Assembly: GCF_006980715.1 (NCBI RefSeq)
Contig: NZ_SBHN01000029.1
Location: 1 to 48,254, forward strand
Source of the DNA: Telmatospirillum sp. J64-1
Lineage (GTDB): Bacteria; Pseudomonadota; Alphaproteobacteria; Rhodospirillales; Magnetospirillaceae
Direction of reading: 5' to 3'
Length of the DNA stretch: 48,254 nucleotides
Of this stretch, positions 8,036 to 19,613 are shown in pieces. Position 1 is the first letter of the stretch. Each line of letters starts with the position of its first letter. The notes below the pieces were generated by a model. It was not told the origin of the DNA. It ran no database searches and was given only the letters and a program-made list of their open reading frames with translations. Position numbers and translations under genes: made by a program.

Positions 8036-8452
8036 GTGCTTCGGGGCAACCCCGCAGGGTCTGACAGAATCTTCGTGGCATCATTGCTGCTGGTTCTGCT
8101 CACCCTATTCATAGGGTTGGGCCAGGTACAATTGCCGCGTTTGGCGGCAGCCGTTCCCGAGATCGGAGCCGACCAGCTTTCCGAAACCGACGGAAGACCG
8201 GAACGGCGGCTGGATGCCAGCCGCAGCACGCTTTCCGCCGCTTTTTCCCCTCGGGAAAGCAGCATACCGCGCATCCTGACCGGGACAGGGGGGCATCCCG
8301 ATTCCTCGCCCGACTGGCTTGCCCTCGCCCCGAACAGCGAGATGCCCCGCCCGTCCCTGTCCTGTTCCGTCCCCAGGGCGTCCCTTTGCGGCTCCCTCCT
8401 GACCAGCGGCTTCCTTTCCGCCCGCTTTCCTCTCGGCCCTCCCGCGGCCTGA
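8036..8452 (+). CDS. Doubtful 138-codon frame in the antiporter leader
   Basis: The frame starts at GTG about 25 bp after the consensus TATAAT. It encodes a hydrophobic stretch near residues 13-30 (FVASLLLVLLTLFIGLG) that looks like a signal anchor, then a Ser/Pro/Arg-rich tail with no domain I know. No clear ribosome-binding site precedes the GTG, although AAGGGTGAA lies 8-16 bp upstream. Third positions are less GC-rich than in real genes nearby. It could be a small membrane protein linked to the antiporter, a leader peptide, or only an open frame in a structured untranslated region. I lean toward untranslated leader. Confidence 0.25.
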   Translation: MLRGNPAGSDRIFVASLLLVLLTLFIGLGQVQLPRLAAAVPEIGADQLSETDGRPERRLDASRSTLSAAFSPRESSIPRILTGTGGHPDSSPDWLALAPNSEMPRPSLSCSVPRASLCGSLLTSGFLSARFPLGPPAA

Positions 8453-8632
8453 CCCCTCTCCGCCCTCGCGCGGAACAGCCATGATTCCCTGATCCCTTCC
8501 CTGCGGCCCCTCGGACCGTACGGCGGCAAGCGTCTGCCTCCGCACGGCGCCGCAAGGCAGGGATTCCCGTCTTTTCATGTGCTTGGCGGCCCGGAGCATT
8601 GCCGGCCGTCCATGGGTAAGGAAACGAAATAA

Positions 8633-10435
8633 ATGATCGAAGCGATGAGCTTGATCATCCTCATTGCCGCAGGTCTGGTGACGATCAGTATTTTTACCAG
8701 CGTGGTGTCCTTTCGGATCGGCGCGCCCTTGCTGCTGGTTTTTCTGTCTGTCGGCCTGCTTGCCGGTGTCGACGGAATAGGGGGCATTCAATTCAGCAAT
8801 GCCGGAACCGCCTATTTCATCGGCTCTCTGGCCTTGGCGATCATTCTGTTCGACAGCGGCTTCGGCACAAGGCTGCAGACCGTGCGTGTCGCCGCATGGC
8901 CGTCCCTGACCCTGGCGACCATGGGTGTGCTGCTGACGACCGGGCTGGTTGGGGCGGCGGCTCATTACGGGATGGGAATGCCATGGCTGGAAAGCCTGCT
9001 GATCGGCGCCATCATCAGTTCCACCGATGCCGCCGCCGTCTTCTTCCTGTTGCGCGTCGGCGGCATCACCCTGAAGGACCGGGTGCGTTCGACGCTCGAG
9101 ATCGAATCGGGCAGCAACGACCCGATGGCGATCTTCCTGACCATTTCCTTGGTCGAACTCATCATCTCCGGCGCGGGCGGAGGCAATATCGGCTGGGGAT
9201 TGGCGGAAGCCTTCCTCCTGCAGATGGGCTTGGGCGCCCTGGCCGGGGTGGCCGGAGGATGGATCGTCTATCAGGTGGTCAACCGGATCGAGCTCGAACC
9301 CGCCCTTTATCCCATCCTGGTGATGGCGTTGTCCCTGTGCCTTTTCGCTGCCACCAGCATGATCGGCGGCAGCGGCTTCCTGGCTGTCTATATCGCCGGC
9401 ATCTATGCCGGAAATTCCCGGCTGCGCTTCGCCGCCTCGCTCCGCCGTTTCCAAAGCGGCATGACATGGCTGGCACAGATCGCCATGTTCCTGACCCTGG
9501 GCTTGCTGGCGACACCCTCGGAATTCCCGGAGGTCGCCCCCTTCGCTATCGGCTTGGCGCTGTTCCTCATCTTCATCGGCCGCCCCATCGCGGTATGGCT
9601 GTGCCTGCTTCCCTTCGGCTTCACCCGCAACGAAATCACCTTCATCGCCTGGGTCGGGCTGCGCGGCGCCGTCTCGATCCTGCTGGCCCTCTTGCCCATC
9701 CTGGGAAACCTGCCAGGCGGGCAGACCTTCTTCAACACCGCCTTCATCATCGTTCTGGTCTCGCTGCTGGTGCAGGGCTGGACCATCCGGCCAATGGCGA
9801 AATGGCTGGGATTGATCGTCCCGCCCCGCATCGGGCCCGTCGAGCGCATGGAACTGGACCTGCCCGGGCAAGCAACCCATGAATTGGTGGCCTATCGCAT
9901 CTCTCCCGAAAGCCCGGTCGCCGAAGGCGACCGTCTTCCCCGCTGGGCGCGCCCGTCCCTGATCGTCCGCGACGGGCGGTCCATGGCCCCGCATGGGGCG
10001 GGGAAAATGCAGCCGGGAGACACCGTCTTCATCTTCACATTGCCCAAATATATCCACCTGCTTGACCGGCTTTTCGCGCGGCCGGCCAAACTCGACGTGC
10101 TGGATCGCGAACTCTTCGGCGATTTCAGCCTTCCGCCGGACACCAAGCTCCAGGCGCTGTCCGCCACCTACGGCTTCTCGATCCGCCCCGAGGATACGGA
10201 GAAAACCGTGGCCGAGTTGGTGCAGAAGAACCTGCGCGGGCAGATCGAGATAGGCGACAGACTTTCCTACGGGCCGATCGAAATCATCGTCCGCGACATG
10301 GTCAAGGACGAGATCACCGAGATGGGACTGGCCCTCGAACCGACCCGGCCCTCCCAACCGCGATTGCCGCTGTTCCAGACGAAAAAGGATCTCAAGGATT
10401 TCTGGCTGCGGCTGACCGGCAGAAACAAAGAATAA
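8633..10435 (+). CDS. nhaP2: CPA1-family K+(Na+)/H+ antiporter, NhaP2/CvrA type
   Basis: A 600-residue inner-membrane cation/proton antiporter. The first 400 or so residues form about 12 hydrophobic segments. Conserved ion-site motifs are SSTDAAAVF and ESGSNDPMA, and WVGLRGAVSI is the CPA1 signature, all closely like E. coli CvrA/NhaP2. A cytoplasmic tail follows with a TrkA-C-like section (LPGQATHELVAYRI...VRDGRSMAPHG) and a C-terminal CorC/HlyC-like segment (IGDRLSYGPIEIIVRDM). Both are expected for the KefC-independent K+/H+ group, which adjusts internal K+ and volume. The ATG is preceded by AAGGAAACGAAATAA. It stands between a long leader and a small unknown gene. K+ preference over Na+ is inferred from the tail. 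Confidence 0.9.
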   Translation: MIEAMSLIILIAAGLVTISIFTSVVSFRIGAPLLLVFLSVGLLAGVDGIGGIQFSNAGTAYFIGSLALAIILFDSGFGTRLQTVRVAAWPSLTLATMGVLLTTGLVGAAAHYGMGMPWLESLLIGAIISSTDAAAVFFLLRVGGITLKDRVRSTLEIESGSNDPMAIFLTISLVELIISGAGGGNIGWGLAEAFLLQMGLGALAGVAGGWIVYQVVNRIELEPALYPILVMALSLCLFAATSMIGGSGFLAVYIAGIYAGNSRLRFAASLRRFQSGMTWLAQIAMFLTLGLLATPSEFPEVAPFAIGLALFLIFIGRPIAVWLCLLPFGFTRNEITFIAWVGLRGAVSILLALLPILGNLPGGQTFFNTAFIIVLVSLLVQGWTIRPMAKWLGLIVPPRIGPVERMELDLPGQATHELVAYRISPESPVAEGDRLPRWARPSLIVRDGRSMAPHGAGKMQPGDTVFIFTLPKYIHLLDRLFARPAKLDVLDRELFGDFSLPPDTKLQALSATYGFSIRPEDTEKTVAELVQKNLRGQIEIGDRLSYGPIEIIVRDMVKDEITEMGLALEPTRPSQPRLPLFQTKKDLKDFWLRLTGRNKE

Positions 10436-10448
10436 CCGAAGAACACGA

Positions 10449-10470
10449 GCTTTCCCGGTTACGGGAAAGC
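10449..10470 (+). other. Perfect hairpin after the antiporter gene
   Basis: GCTTTCCCG pairs with CGGGAAAGC around GTTA, 13 bp past the antiporter stop. No T-run follows, so it is not a classical terminator. It may protect the 3' end of the antiporter mRNA or be a partial stop before the next gene. Confidence 0.5.
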
Positions 10471-10526
10471 CATGTCTGAACGAACCGGAATTCGCAGAAA
10501 ATTCCGAAGGAGAAAGAGAAATCGAT

Positions 10527-10811
10527 ATGGATAACTTCGTTATAGAAAATCCATCTGGAGGAGATATCGAGTTCAGGGGCGAGCTTCTGCATTCCGTGTC
10601 TTCCCCCGAACTGGGGCAGGTCTGGGTTTATCGCGCCGCCAGCGGAAAATTCGTCGTGAAACAGACGCGGCGGGCCTTGCGCGGCAGAACGGCGCGCGAC
10701 GCAGTCGCCGTCATGGACAGCCTGGAGCAGGTCATCGACTGGTTCGAAACGGCTTTGGAAAAGAGTGCCATGCTGCGTGCCCTGGGACTGGCGAAGCGCT
10801 TCACGATCTAG
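10527..10811 (+). CDS. Small hypothetical protein downstream of the antiporter
   Basis: A 94-residue protein without signal or membrane segment. The sequence alternates short beta-like stretches (GQVWVYRAASGKFVVKQTRR) with a C-terminal helix (DAVAVMDSLEQVIDWFETAL). This is compatible with a small alpha/beta regulatory or toxin-antitoxin-like fold, but I recognise no family. GAAGGAGAAAG upstream is a strong ribosome-binding site. It lies 91 bp after the antiporter gene in the same direction, with a hairpin between, so it may be co-transcribed. Function unknown. Confidence 0.7.
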   Translation: MDNFVIENPSGGDIEFRGELLHSVSSPELGQVWVYRAASGKFVVKQTRRALRGRTARDAVAVMDSLEQVIDWFETALEKSAMLRALGLAKRFTI

Positions 10812-10862
10812 CAGGTTGCGGAACGCCATGTTGCCGCAGCATCGGTATTGAGCCGCCTGCCC

Positions 10863-10926
10863 AAAAGCGGCCATGCTTCGAGACGCCCCTGAGGAAACCG
10901 CAGAGCGGTCGTCTCGGAGCATGGGC
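10863..10926. repeat. Dispersed palindromic repeat, family 2, copy 2
   Basis: Arms GGCCATGCTTCGAGACG and CGTCTCGGAGCATGGGCC form a nearly perfect 16-bp inverted repeat. The first 22 bases, starting AAAAGCGG, are the exact reverse complement of 132-153. It lies between the small hypothetical gene and the STN receptor promoter and could also act as a transcription boundary. Confidence 0.75.
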
Positions 10927-10993
10927 CGGGCCCGGCCTGGACAAACTACAATTTCACTCTGGTCATTTTCCTCACCCCTGCATAGTATGCGAA

Positions 10994-11008
10994 TGATTCT
11001 TAGAATCA
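10994..11008 (+). promoter_or_regulatory. Fur-like palindrome upstream of the STN receptor
   Basis: TGATTCTTAGAATCA is a perfect 7-1-7 inverted repeat, matching the Fur 7-1-7 form at about 10 of 14 positions. It ends 27 bp before the GTG start of the receptor, in the only A/T-rich stretch there. Iron (or another metal) regulation by a Fur-family protein is a reasonable reading. Confidence 0.6.
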
Positions 11009-11035
11009 GTTGCGTATAGACCAAGGGGGGATTTC

Positions 11036-13798
11036 GTGACCACCGATTTGGCTTCTTACCCGCCCGCACGGGCCTGGGCGGCGGCGATCATGCTTGGCCT
11101 CGCCTGCCATGCGGGGCCTGCCTTCGCCCAGGCGCAACCGGCTGCCTCCGGCGCAGGCATGACGGAAAACCGCGTGGGCGGCTTCGATATGATCCGCAGA
11201 TTCGACATTCCCGCTACGACGCTGGAAAAGGCCCTGCCGGAACTGGCACGGCAATCGGGCCTGCGGATCAGGACGGCGGAGGGGGTGCCGCCCGATACCG
11301 CAACGGCAAGAATTTCCGGAGTGATGACGGTCCGCGAGGCCCTGCACCGCGTGCTGACCCCGTCCGGCCTGGCCTATGGACTGGCCGCAGACGGCATCGT
11401 CGTCACCACGGCGGGCGGATTCAGGGATGAAAGCGGCGCGGTCTCCCTTGCCCCGATCTCCGTCGAGGGCTCCGACCGGCCCGTCCTTCCTTCCGGGGGA
11501 AGCAGCGGCCTGTCGGTCCTGGACGAGAGCGCCATCCGCACCATGGGAACCGGCGACAAGGACCCCATCCGCCTGCTGCGCACCCTTCCCAACGTCCATT
11601 TCGACAACGGCCAATTTGCCACCAGCCAATATGGCGAACAGGATCTGACCCCCGACAAGGTCAGCATCTCGGGCGGGCGCTTCTACGAGAACCGCTTCCT
11701 TCTCGACGGCGTCGACAACAACTCGGTCTTCGACGTGGCCGAGGGCAATTCCGAGGCCCATGCCGACCGGATCGGCATCTCCAATTCCATGAACCTGTTC
11801 GTCAATTCCGACATCCTGCGCGAAGTGGCCGTCCATGATTCCAACATTCCGGCGGAATTCGGCGGCTTCACCGGGGGCGTCGTGGCGATGAACGTGCGCA
11901 ATCCGGCCCATGAATTCCATGGCCGCGTCGGCGGCACCTACCAGACCCATCGCTGGGTCGACTACCGCCGCGAGGACCATTCCAGCGCCACCGCATCGAA
12001 ACCGACCGCCTTCGAGAAGATCGGCAAGGAAGCCTCGGTCGATATACCGGTCACGGACCGCCTGCGCGCCCTCGCCGCCGTTTCGCAGCTTTCCTCGGAA
12101 GTCACGCGCATGAACAATGCGAATTGGGGCGGCGACGAGCGGGGCAGGACGACCAGCAAGAAGGAATCCTATCTCGCCAAGTTCGAATATGATGCGACCG
12201 ACGCGACGACGTTGTCCTTCCAGGGGCTCTACAATCCCTATTCCAGCGAATTCACCCGCGAGAACCAGGCCGGCGACCTCCAGACCACCACCGGCGATGC
12301 CTACAGCCTGCTGTCCCGGATCGAGCACAAGCAGGACGGCTGGGACGGCAATCTTCAGGTCAGCTTCGGCGAAAGCGGCTTTTCCCGCAATGCCCCGGCA
12401 ACCGGCTTCACCTGGCGTTCCATCGGCAGCAAGGCCTTGTGCGGCGCCACCAACTGCCCCGAAGGCGGCTTCGGCGACATCGAGGACCGGCAACGCGACT
12501 TCCAGGTCAAGGGAAGCAGCACGGTCTATTCCGTCCTCGCCACGGACTGGACCGTCGGCTTCGACGCCAAGCACACCCATGCCAACCGGAACCGGCCGAC
12601 GGACAATTACTTCTACCTGAACTCCGTCGCCGGAGCCGACGTCCAATGCGCAGATCCCAGCGACCCGGCCTGCATCGCCGGCGAGCAGGTCCTGACCCGG
12701 CGCCAGGTCCGCCTGGCCCGCGACGTCTCCGCCCATGTCACCAGCCTTGGAACATGGGCCGAGGCCCGCAAGACCGTCCCCCTGGACCTGACGCTGCTGA
12801 AAAGCCTCGACCTGCGCGGCGGCCTGCGCGCGGATTGGGAAACCTACCGCCAGAATTTCGACATCGCGCCGCGCCTGTCGGGCACGCTGAACTTCCCCGG
12901 CGAGATCTCGTTGAGCCTGGGCCTCAACCGCTATTATTCTACCGCCCAGACCCTGGCCTATGCCCTGTACGAGCAGACGCCCGATCTCGTCACCGAAACC
13001 CGGGATGCCGCGGTGGGAAATCTCTATCCCAATAGCTGGAGCGTCACTTCGGTCAACAATGCCTGGCGCTATCGTGCGAACAGGGGCCTGAAGACTCCCT
13101 ATTCCGACGAACGCACCGCCGCCCTGACCTTTCCCATGCCGCTGGGCATGGGCCGCCTGAAATATGTCGACCGCCAGAACCGCAACGAAATCGCCCGCGC
13201 CTCGGAAGTCGTCGGCACCATCCGGACCTATGTCCCGACCAATGACGGCTGGACGGATTACCAGGGCGCATCGCTGGAATGGGCGGGACGCTACGGCAAT
13301 CACGATTTCGCCCTCAACGCCGCCTGGTCGGACACCAAGCGCAACTCCAACACCTATTTCGATCCGACCGTCGAGGATGATCTGACCGACGTCTGGTATG
13401 ACGGCCAGATCCGGAATTCCCGGGACCTGCGCGTCCTGGCGACGAATTTCGCCCAGCCCTGGACCCTCAATGCCAGCCTGGCCTCGCGCTGGCTGGACGA
13501 CGCCCTGACCATCGGCCTGACCGGAAAATACCGCTTCGAACGCGACGAGATCGTCGATAGCGGCAGGAACATCACCGTCGACGGCGTCGCCTACGACGTC
13601 TACGAGAAGCGGACGCTCAAGCCGACGGTCAATGTCGACATGACCGTCACCTATCTTCTGGAGACGGTTCCCGACCATCATGTCGAGCTGAAGGGCTATG
13701 TCGAGAATCTGTTCGATAGCCGTACGCGCACGGCGACGGCGAGCAATCCCTACGAACGCGGCCGCTCCTTCTGGTTCGGCTTGGCCTATGTCTGGTAG
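11036..13798 (+). CDS. STN-domain TonB-dependent outer-membrane receptor
   Basis: A 920-residue receptor. The signal peptide is cut near AFA|Q, about residue 31. An STN domain follows at about residues 54-123 (FDIPATTLEKALPELARQSG, then ISGVMTVREALHRVL), normally used for transmembrane signalling to an anti-sigma factor. The plug carries SISGGRFYENRFLLDGVDNNS and PAEFGGFTGGVV, and the barrel ends in aromatic FGLAYVW. No FecI/FecR pair is nearby, so its signalling partner is distant or lost. The start is GTG with AAGGGGGGA just upstream. The stop overlaps the start of the next gene, a di-heme peroxidase, by 11 bp, so the two are translationally coupled. The substrate is unknown: iron chelate, heme or a copper chelate are all possible. 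Confidence 0.88.
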   Translation: MTTDLASYPPARAWAAAIMLGLACHAGPAFAQAQPAASGAGMTENRVGGFDMIRRFDIPATTLEKALPELARQSGLRIRTAEGVPPDTATARISGVMTVREALHRVLTPSGLAYGLAADGIVVTTAGGFRDESGAVSLAPISVEGSDRPVLPSGGSSGLSVLDESAIRTMGTGDKDPIRLLRTLPNVHFDNGQFATSQYGEQDLTPDKVSISGGRFYENRFLLDGVDNNSVFDVAEGNSEAHADRIGISNSMNLFVNSDILREVAVHDSNIPAEFGGFTGGVVAMNVRNPAHEFHGRVGGTYQTHRWVDYRREDHSSATASKPTAFEKIGKEASVDIPVTDRLRALAAVSQLSSEVTRMNNANWGGDERGRTTSKKESYLAKFEYDATDATTLSFQGLYNPYSSEFTRENQAGDLQTTTGDAYSLLSRIEHKQDGWDGNLQVSFGESGFSRNAPATGFTWRSIGSKALCGATNCPEGGFGDIEDRQRDFQVKGSSTVYSVLATDWTVGFDAKHTHANRNRPTDNYFYLNSVAGADVQCADPSDPACIAGEQVLTRRQVRLARDVSAHVTSLGTWAEARKTVPLDLTLLKSLDLRGGLRADWETYRQNFDIAPRLSGTLNFPGEISLSLGLNRYYSTAQTLAYALYEQTPDLVTETRDAAVGNLYPNSWSVTSVNNAWRYRANRGLKTPYSDERTAALTFPMPLGMGRLKYVDRQNRNEIARASEVVGTIRTYVPTNDGWTDYQGASLEWAGRYGNHDFALNAAWSDTKRNSNTYFDPTVEDDLTDVWYDGQIRNSRDLRVLATNFAQPWTLNASLASRWLDDALTIGLTGKYRFERDEIVDSGRNITVDGVAYDVYEKRTLKPTVNVDMTVTYLLETVPDHHVELKGYVENLFDSRTRTATASNPYERGRSFWFGLAYVW

Positions 13799-14843
13799 GC
13801 GGCGCCTTTTTCTCGCCGCCCTCCTCTGCCTCGGCCTGGGCGGCGGCACGGCGGCGGCGCACGACCCCCAGGCCCTGCGGAAAGCCTATGCCGGGCCGGT
13901 CGAGACATGGCCGGCCCCCTGGGTGCCGGACGGCATCGCCGTGAAGGAGATGGGACCGGTGCCGCCTCCCCGCCATCCGCATGACAATCCGGGCACGCCC
14001 GAGAAGATCGAGCTGGGCCGCAAGCTGTTCGAGGACCCGACGCTGTCGCTGTCGGGCCAGTTCGCCTGCGCCGACTGCCATTTCCGCGAAATCGGCTTCA
14101 CCGACCGCCTGCGCCGATCCTTCGGCCATGACCGCCAGATCGGGCGGCGCAATGCGATCTCGATCCTCAATGCCGGATTCTACGACCTGCATTTCTGGGA
14201 CGGAGGAGCCGAGACGCTGGAACGGCAGGCCCTGATGGCCATGACCAATCCGGTGGAAATGGCCGCCGACGCGGCGGAAATTGATGCCCGGCTGAAGGCC
14301 GGTCCCTATCGCGATGCCCTGCGCGCGGTCTTCGGCACTCCCGAAGGTGGCGGGCTCGAGGACGCGCTCAAGGCCCTCGCCGCCTTCGTCCGCGCCCAGA
14401 CGACACGCTCGCGCTTCGACACCTTCCTGAACGGCCGCCGCGAGGTCCTGACCGACCAGCAGCTTCACGGGTTGCACCTGTTCCGCACCAAGGGCCGGTG
14501 CATGACCTGTCATCACGGGCCGCTGCTGACCGATGGCGGCTTCCACAATCTCGGCCTGCACCGTTTCGGCGAGGAGGACGAGGATCTCGGGCGCTACGAG
14601 GTGACGGGCGATCCCGCCGACCGCGGCGCCTTCCGCACCCCGACCCTGCGCGGCGTCGCCGCCACGGGGCCGTGGATGCATACCGGGCGGTTCCGCGACC
14701 TCCGCGTCGTGGTCGCTTTCTACAATGCGGGCGGGCTCAAGTCGTCCAGGCCGGGGGCACCTCCGCTGTCGCCCCTGCTGCAGCCCTTGAACCTCACGCC
14801 CGAGGAAATGGATGCCCTGCGGGCCTTCCTCGAAGTCCTGTAG
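13788..14843 (+). CDS. Periplasmic di-heme cytochrome c peroxidase / MauG family
   Basis: A 351-residue exported protein: signal peptide RRRLFLAALLCLGLGGGTAAA, then two c-type heme sites, CADCH (C94-H98) and CMTCH (C238-H242). FRTPTLRGVAATGPWMHTG and FYNAGG are typical of the bacterial di-heme peroxidase family. The family includes H2O2-reducing CcpA and MauG/MbnH-like enzymes that oxidise protein side chains; which applies here cannot be told by reading. ATG at 13788 lies inside the upstream receptor gene, giving an 11-bp overlap; the longer in-frame extension would lie wholly inside that gene and bury the signal peptide. Coupling to a receptor recalls methanobactin loci (MbnT with MbnH), but no MbnP-like gene is present here. 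Confidence 0.88.
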   Translation: MSGRRRLFLAALLCLGLGGGTAAAHDPQALRKAYAGPVETWPAPWVPDGIAVKEMGPVPPPRHPHDNPGTPEKIELGRKLFEDPTLSLSGQFACADCHFREIGFTDRLRRSFGHDRQIGRRNAISILNAGFYDLHFWDGGAETLERQALMAMTNPVEMAADAAEIDARLKAGPYRDALRAVFGTPEGGGLEDALKALAAFVRAQTTRSRFDTFLNGRREVLTDQQLHGLHLFRTKGRCMTCHHGPLLTDGGFHNLGLHRFGEEDEDLGRYEVTGDPADRGAFRTPTLRGVAATGPWMHTGRFRDLRVVVAFYNAGGLKSSRPGAPPLSPLLQPLNLTPEEMDALRAFLEVL

Positions 14844-14856
14844 CGGCGCGACGGCA

Positions 14857-14885
14857 TTGACAGAACCCGGAAGGCTGGGGATAGT
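14857..14885 (+). promoter_or_regulatory. ribB promoter
   Basis: A consensus TTGACA (-35, 14857-14862) and GATAGT (-10, 14880-14885, 4 of 6) are separated by 17 bp. Transcription would start near 14892. There CGTCATTC and GAATGACG (14892-14912) form a perfect 8-bp 5' hairpin just ahead of the riboswitch. Confidence 0.65.
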
Positions 14886-14921
14886 CTGTCCCGTCATTCG
14901 CTTGGAATGACGCTATTGCTT

Positions 14922-15068
14922 GTTCTCAGGGCAGGGTGAAATTCCCTACCGGCGGTATTTCCCTCGCAAGAGGGGAGAGCCCGCGAGCGCCCATGGCTCC
15001 CGCCATGGGGTCAGCAGATCCGGTGAAATGCCGGGGCCGACGGTTACAGTCCGGATGGAAGAGAATGA
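14922..15068 (+). promoter_or_regulatory. FMN riboswitch (RFN element)
   Basis: The conserved RFN landmarks appear in order: AGGGCAGGGTGAAATTCCC, ACCGGCGGT, AGCCCGCGAGCG, GGTCAGCAGATCCGGTGAAAT, GCCGACGGTTACAGTCCGGAT and GGAAGAGA. A variable arm around CCATGGCTCCCGCCATGG lies in the usual place. It senses FMN and lowers expression of the downstream ribB. No T-run terminator lies between the aptamer and the gene, so control is probably by blocking the ribosome-binding site; that part is inferred. Confidence 0.97.
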
Positions 15069-15197
15069 GTCGACCCGACCTTCCCGCCCAGCGGGGAGTG
15101 CGCGGGTCCGCGCCGACGCACCGGAGGATGACCTGCGGTGCGGAGGAGGTTCTTTCTGCGCCCTGATTCAGGCTCGCCCGTCAAAGGAGTGAGTTTC

Positions 15198-15863
15198 ATG
15201 AATCACGTTTCCCCTCAACACACCGACCTGCTTGCCCGTTTCGGCACCCCGGAAGAACGTGTCCGCCGTGCCGTCGACGCCCTCCGCCAGGGCGAAGGCG
15301 TCATCGTCGTCGATGACGAAGACCGCGAAAACGAAGGCGACATCATCTATCCGGCGGACAGCATCACGCCCGAACAGATGGCCCTGCTCATCCGCACCTG
15401 CTCCGGCATCGTCTGCCTGATCCTGACCGAGGAACACGCCCGGCGCCTGGAGCTGGCCCCCATGGTTCCGGCCAATACCTCGCGCTACGGCACCGGCTTC
15501 ACGGTCTCGATCGAGGCGGTGGAGGGCGTCACGACCGGCGTGTCGGCCGCCGACCGCGTCACCACCATCAAGACCGCCGTGGCCGAGGACAGCGTGCCGT
15601 CCGACCTCGCCCGCCCCGGCCATGTCTTCCCCATCATCGCCCGCCCGGGCGGATTGGCGGTCCGCCGGGGGCATAGCGAGGCGACGATCGAACTGATGAT
15701 GCGCGCAGGCCGCAAGCCCGCCGGAGTCCTCTGCGAGGTCATGAATCCCGACGGCACCATGGCCCGCCTGCCGGACCTGATCTCCTTTGCCGAAACCCAC
15801 AACTTCCCCATCGTCACCATCGAGGACCTGATGACGACCCAAGCCCTGCTGGCGGTCGCCTGA
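15198..15863 (+). CDS. ribB: 3,4-dihydroxy-2-butanone 4-phosphate synthase
   Basis: A 221-residue cytoplasmic enzyme converting ribulose 5-phosphate to formate and 3,4-dihydroxy-2-butanone 4-phosphate, the four-carbon unit for riboflavin. The acidic active-site loop [13 protein letters not shown] is intact, as are [26 protein letters not shown] and [10 protein letters not shown]. It is a stand-alone RibB without the GTP cyclohydrolase II domain found in RibBA fusions. I start it at the ATG at 15198, which has AAAGGAGTGAG upstream, and not at the ATG 60 bp earlier that lies in the leader. The FMN riboswitch ahead of it gives feedback control. A bidirectional terminator follows. Confidence 0.97.
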   Translation: MNHVSPQHTDLLARFGTPEERVRRAVDALRQGEGVIVVDDEDRENEGDIIYPADSITPEQMALLIRTCSGIVCLILTEEHARRLELAPMVPANTSRYGTGFTVSIEAVEGVTTGVSAADRVTTIKTAVAEDSVPSDLARPGHVFPIIARPGGLAVRRGHSEATIELMMRAGRKPAGVLCEVMNPDGTMARLPDLISFAETHNFPIVTIEDLMTTQALLAVA

Positions 15864-15879
15864 CACAGCCCTCCCCCTG

Positions 15880-15910
15880 CGTCACCCCCGCGAAAGCGGG
15901 GGTCCAGGAC
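15880..15910. repeat. Dispersed palindromic repeat family 1, half copy
   Basis: CGTCACCCCCGCGAAAGCGG continues into GGGTCCAGGAC and matches one arm of the long and short members at 3315 and 26506. The other arm is missing. It sits between the ribB stop and the shared terminator. Confidence 0.65.
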
Positions 15911-15920
15911 GGATAAATAC

Positions 15921-15956
15921 AAAAAGGCCCGGGAGCCTGCGCTTCCGGGCCTTTTT
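15921..15956. terminator. Bidirectional terminator between ribB and gyrB
   Basis: AAAAAGGCCCGG pairs with CCGGGCCTTTTT. An inner GAGC/GCTT extension with one G-T pair leaves a CTGC loop. A- and T-runs flank the stem, so it can stop transcription from ribB (plus) and gyrB (minus), which converge here. Confidence 0.93.
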
Positions 15957-15975
15957 CCTCTGCCGGGCCGCCGTC

Positions 15976-19609
<3,634 letters not shown>

Positions 19610-19613
<4 letters not shown>

